From an uncultured Victivallaceae bacterium (GTDB taxonomy: Bacteria > Verrucomicrobiota > Lentisphaeria > Victivallales > Victivallaceae), in assembly GCA_944389925.1 (NCBI GenBank), contig CALXOD010000067.1:51219-115218 (forward strand): a DNA stretch of 64,000 nt. Direction: 5' to 3'. Shown here piece by piece: positions 62,946 through 64,000 of the stretch; position 1 is the first letter of the stretch; the number at the start of each line of letters is the position of its first letter. The notes under the pieces are model-generated. The model saw nothing but the letters and a program-made list of their open reading frames with translations. It made no database searches and had not been told where the DNA came from. The position numbers were made by a program, and so were the translations under genes.

Positions 62946-63841
62946 TTCCCCTCCATCATCTGAGCAGCGCCATCTTGAATGTACTCGGTGAATTTTTCCG
63001 GTTCACGCACGAATGTCCATACCTCGTCGAATTTTTTAAATTTACCATTTTGCTGCATTACGACACTGCGCGTGGTAAGACTGAAATCTTTGACGAAGTG
63101 TTCATTACCAGGTTCTTCCACGTTAACTGCACGAAAGACAATTTTTCCGGAAGCGAGTTCTCCCGGATATTTGTTTTCGACCGCCTGTTGGGTCAACTGT
63201 TCAATTTTGTTACAGGTCATGCAGCGCTGATTCCCGTGAAAATAGTAAACGGTCAACACATCGTTCATCTGCGGTACCGCAGAAATGGTTTGTTCCGTCC
63301 CGGCTGCCGATGCAGCGGAAGAGGCGCCTTTCATCTGCTTAACGACCATGAATACGATACTTGCCACAACGAAAATGAGTAGAACAATGGTCATGATTTT
63401 CTTTTTGCCGTCACCTCCTCCGCCGCAGCAGGACGTAGTCTCCTGTCCGGTACTGCCACCTCCGCAGCAGCAGGAGGTCGATTCCTCTTTCGGGCCTTTA
63501 TTTTCGCAACAGGGAGCGGTAGATTCCACTGGAGTTCCACAACAGCAGGAGGATTCTGTTATTTTCGTTTCAGTGGATGCGCATTGGCCGCCGCAATCAC
63601 AGGACGGAGCGGAAAGAAACCCGGTAATTTCATCCGGTGTCAACACCTTGCCGGAACTGACGACTTTCCCATTCACAGCCAGTGCCGGAGTCATCATGAC
63701 GCCGAATGCCGTGATCTGGTTGATGTCCTCGATTTTTTCAATTTCAAAGGGGAGATTGAGTTGTTCCGCCGCCAGTTGCGCATTGGCAGCGAGTTTTCTG
63801 CACTTGTCACAGCCTGACCCGAGAATTTGAATTTTTGTCAT
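62942..63841 (-). CDS. ArsE/ArsF-like redox fusion protein with Cys-rich linker
   Basis: Start at 63841, with AGGA upstream. Of 299 residues, 1-77 form a thioredoxin_3-like redox domain with CDKC (Cys11, Cys14). Residues 78-140 are a linker with 13 cysteines in CCC or CC clusters between Gly and Ser. A membrane helix lies at about 149-167, and 195-299 match the ArsF-type 'nitrophenyl compound nitroreductase subunit' pattern (YYFHGNQRCMTC, VNVEEPGNEHFVKDF). Such proteins work with ArsG in handling nitroaromatic arsenicals. The linker could bind As(III) or Cu/Zn. It opens the arsenic operon. Confidence 0.75.
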   Translation of the reverse strand: MTKIQILGSGCDKCRKLAANAQLAAEQLNLPFEIEKIEDINQITAFGVMMTPALAVNGKVVSSGKVLTPDEITGFLSAPSCDCGGQCASTETKITESSCCCGTPVESTAPCCENKGPKEESTSCCCGGGSTGQETTSCCGGGGDGKKKIMTIVLLIFVVASIVFMVVKQMKGASSAASAAGTEQTISAVPQMNDVLTVYYFHGNQRCMTCNKIEQLTQQAVENKYPGELASGKIVFRAVNVEEPGNEHFVKDFSLTTRSVVMQQNGKFKKFDEVWTFVREPEKFTEYIQDGAAQMMEGK

Positions 63842-63901
63842 TTTTCCTGCTCCTTCTTGTTTTATGGTCAGATCCACACCTGTCCTAACAATTTTCAAAA
63901 T

Positions 63902-63923
63902 GGCGTAATTTTCTGATTACGCC
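63902..63923. repeat. Inverted repeat upstream of the arsenic operon
   Basis: GGCGTAAT (63902-63909) and ATTACGCC (63916-63923) form a perfect 8-bp inverted repeat with a 6-base spacer, about 60 bases before the first gene. It is a candidate operator for an ArsR-type repressor. The regulator gene itself is not in the window. Confidence 0.5.
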
Positions 63924-64000
63924 CCCTCATTTTCATCTATTTCACACCAATTCTCAAAAGTAGCCCCCCTTTGTTGTAAATCAGCTGTCCTAAAAAGCGA

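Overview
The window looks like part of a chromosome from a Lentisphaerota (Victivallis-like) bacterium, or a close PVC relative. The evidence is indirect. It includes a pseudopilin with the [16 protein letters not shown] leader and an H-X9-DG C-terminus at 23749-24471, a uronate and cobalamin-methyltransferase-like catabolic island, a trimeric [FeFe]-hydrogenase of the bifurcating type (anaerobe), a stand-alone EF-G paralogue, FHA and Ser/Thr-kinase signalling, and fairly GC-rich coding sequence with many 4-base ATGA overlaps. No rRNA, tRNA, CRISPR array, IS element or phage gene was seen.

1-22 kb. A cut-off sulfatase-superfamily gene is followed by a nitrilase-like lipoprotein. A minus-strand operon then encodes a histidine-kinase-like protein that has lost its catalytic residues, an MFS transporter and a stand-alone penicillin-binding-protein dimerization domain. 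A CPA1-type Na+/H+ antiporter lies behind what I read as a fluoride riboswitch with its terminator (7544-7639). Next come a MacA/MacB-like exporter, an oxidoreductase, a release-factor-like rescue protein, a GtrB-like glycosyltransferase, an EF-G-like GTPase, the hydC-hydB-hydA hydrogenase operon, an exported 5-hydroxyisourate hydrolase and a ZIP metal transporter.

22.5-34 kb. This is a carbohydrate island. A GntR-type regulator with a sensor domain precedes a pseudopilin coupled to a UroD-family methyltransferase, a Gfo/Idh/MocA oxidoreductase, a second nitrilase, an exported beta-helix protein, an alpha/beta hydrolase, tagaturonate reductase (uxaB) and altronate dehydratase (uxaA). The set fits use of a decorated galacturonate polymer.

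34-43.3 kb. This stretch is mixed: a flavodoxin lipoprotein, a carboxymuconolactone-decarboxylase/cupin protein, a Tat-exported DUF362 protein, a small membrane protein behind a perfect-consensus promoter, an ADP-ribosylglycohydrolase, a frameshifted membrane zinc-ribbon protein, a beta-lactamase-fold lipoprotein and an AT-richer membrane glycosyltransferase.

43.7-61.3 kb. A complete-looking Tad (Flp) pilus locus is built as two convergent operons. The plus operon has CpaB, a secretin, an FHA-CpaF ATPase, TadB, TadC, two FHA membrane proteins, a small pilin-like protein and a membrane HExxH peptidase. The minus operon has two tandem Flp pilins behind a strong promoter, the prepilin peptidase, two TadE-like proteins and one TadG-like protein, a second CpaF ATPase and a Ser/Thr kinase. 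Combining kinase, FHA domains and a zinc peptidase with the pilus machine is the best candidate here for an undescribed system.

61.4-64 kb. An arsenic operon (minus) encodes an ArsE/ArsF-like fusion with a cysteine-rich linker, a DGC zinc-binding protein whose start codon appears mutated, an ArsG-type permease and a thioredoxin-coupled arsenate reductase.
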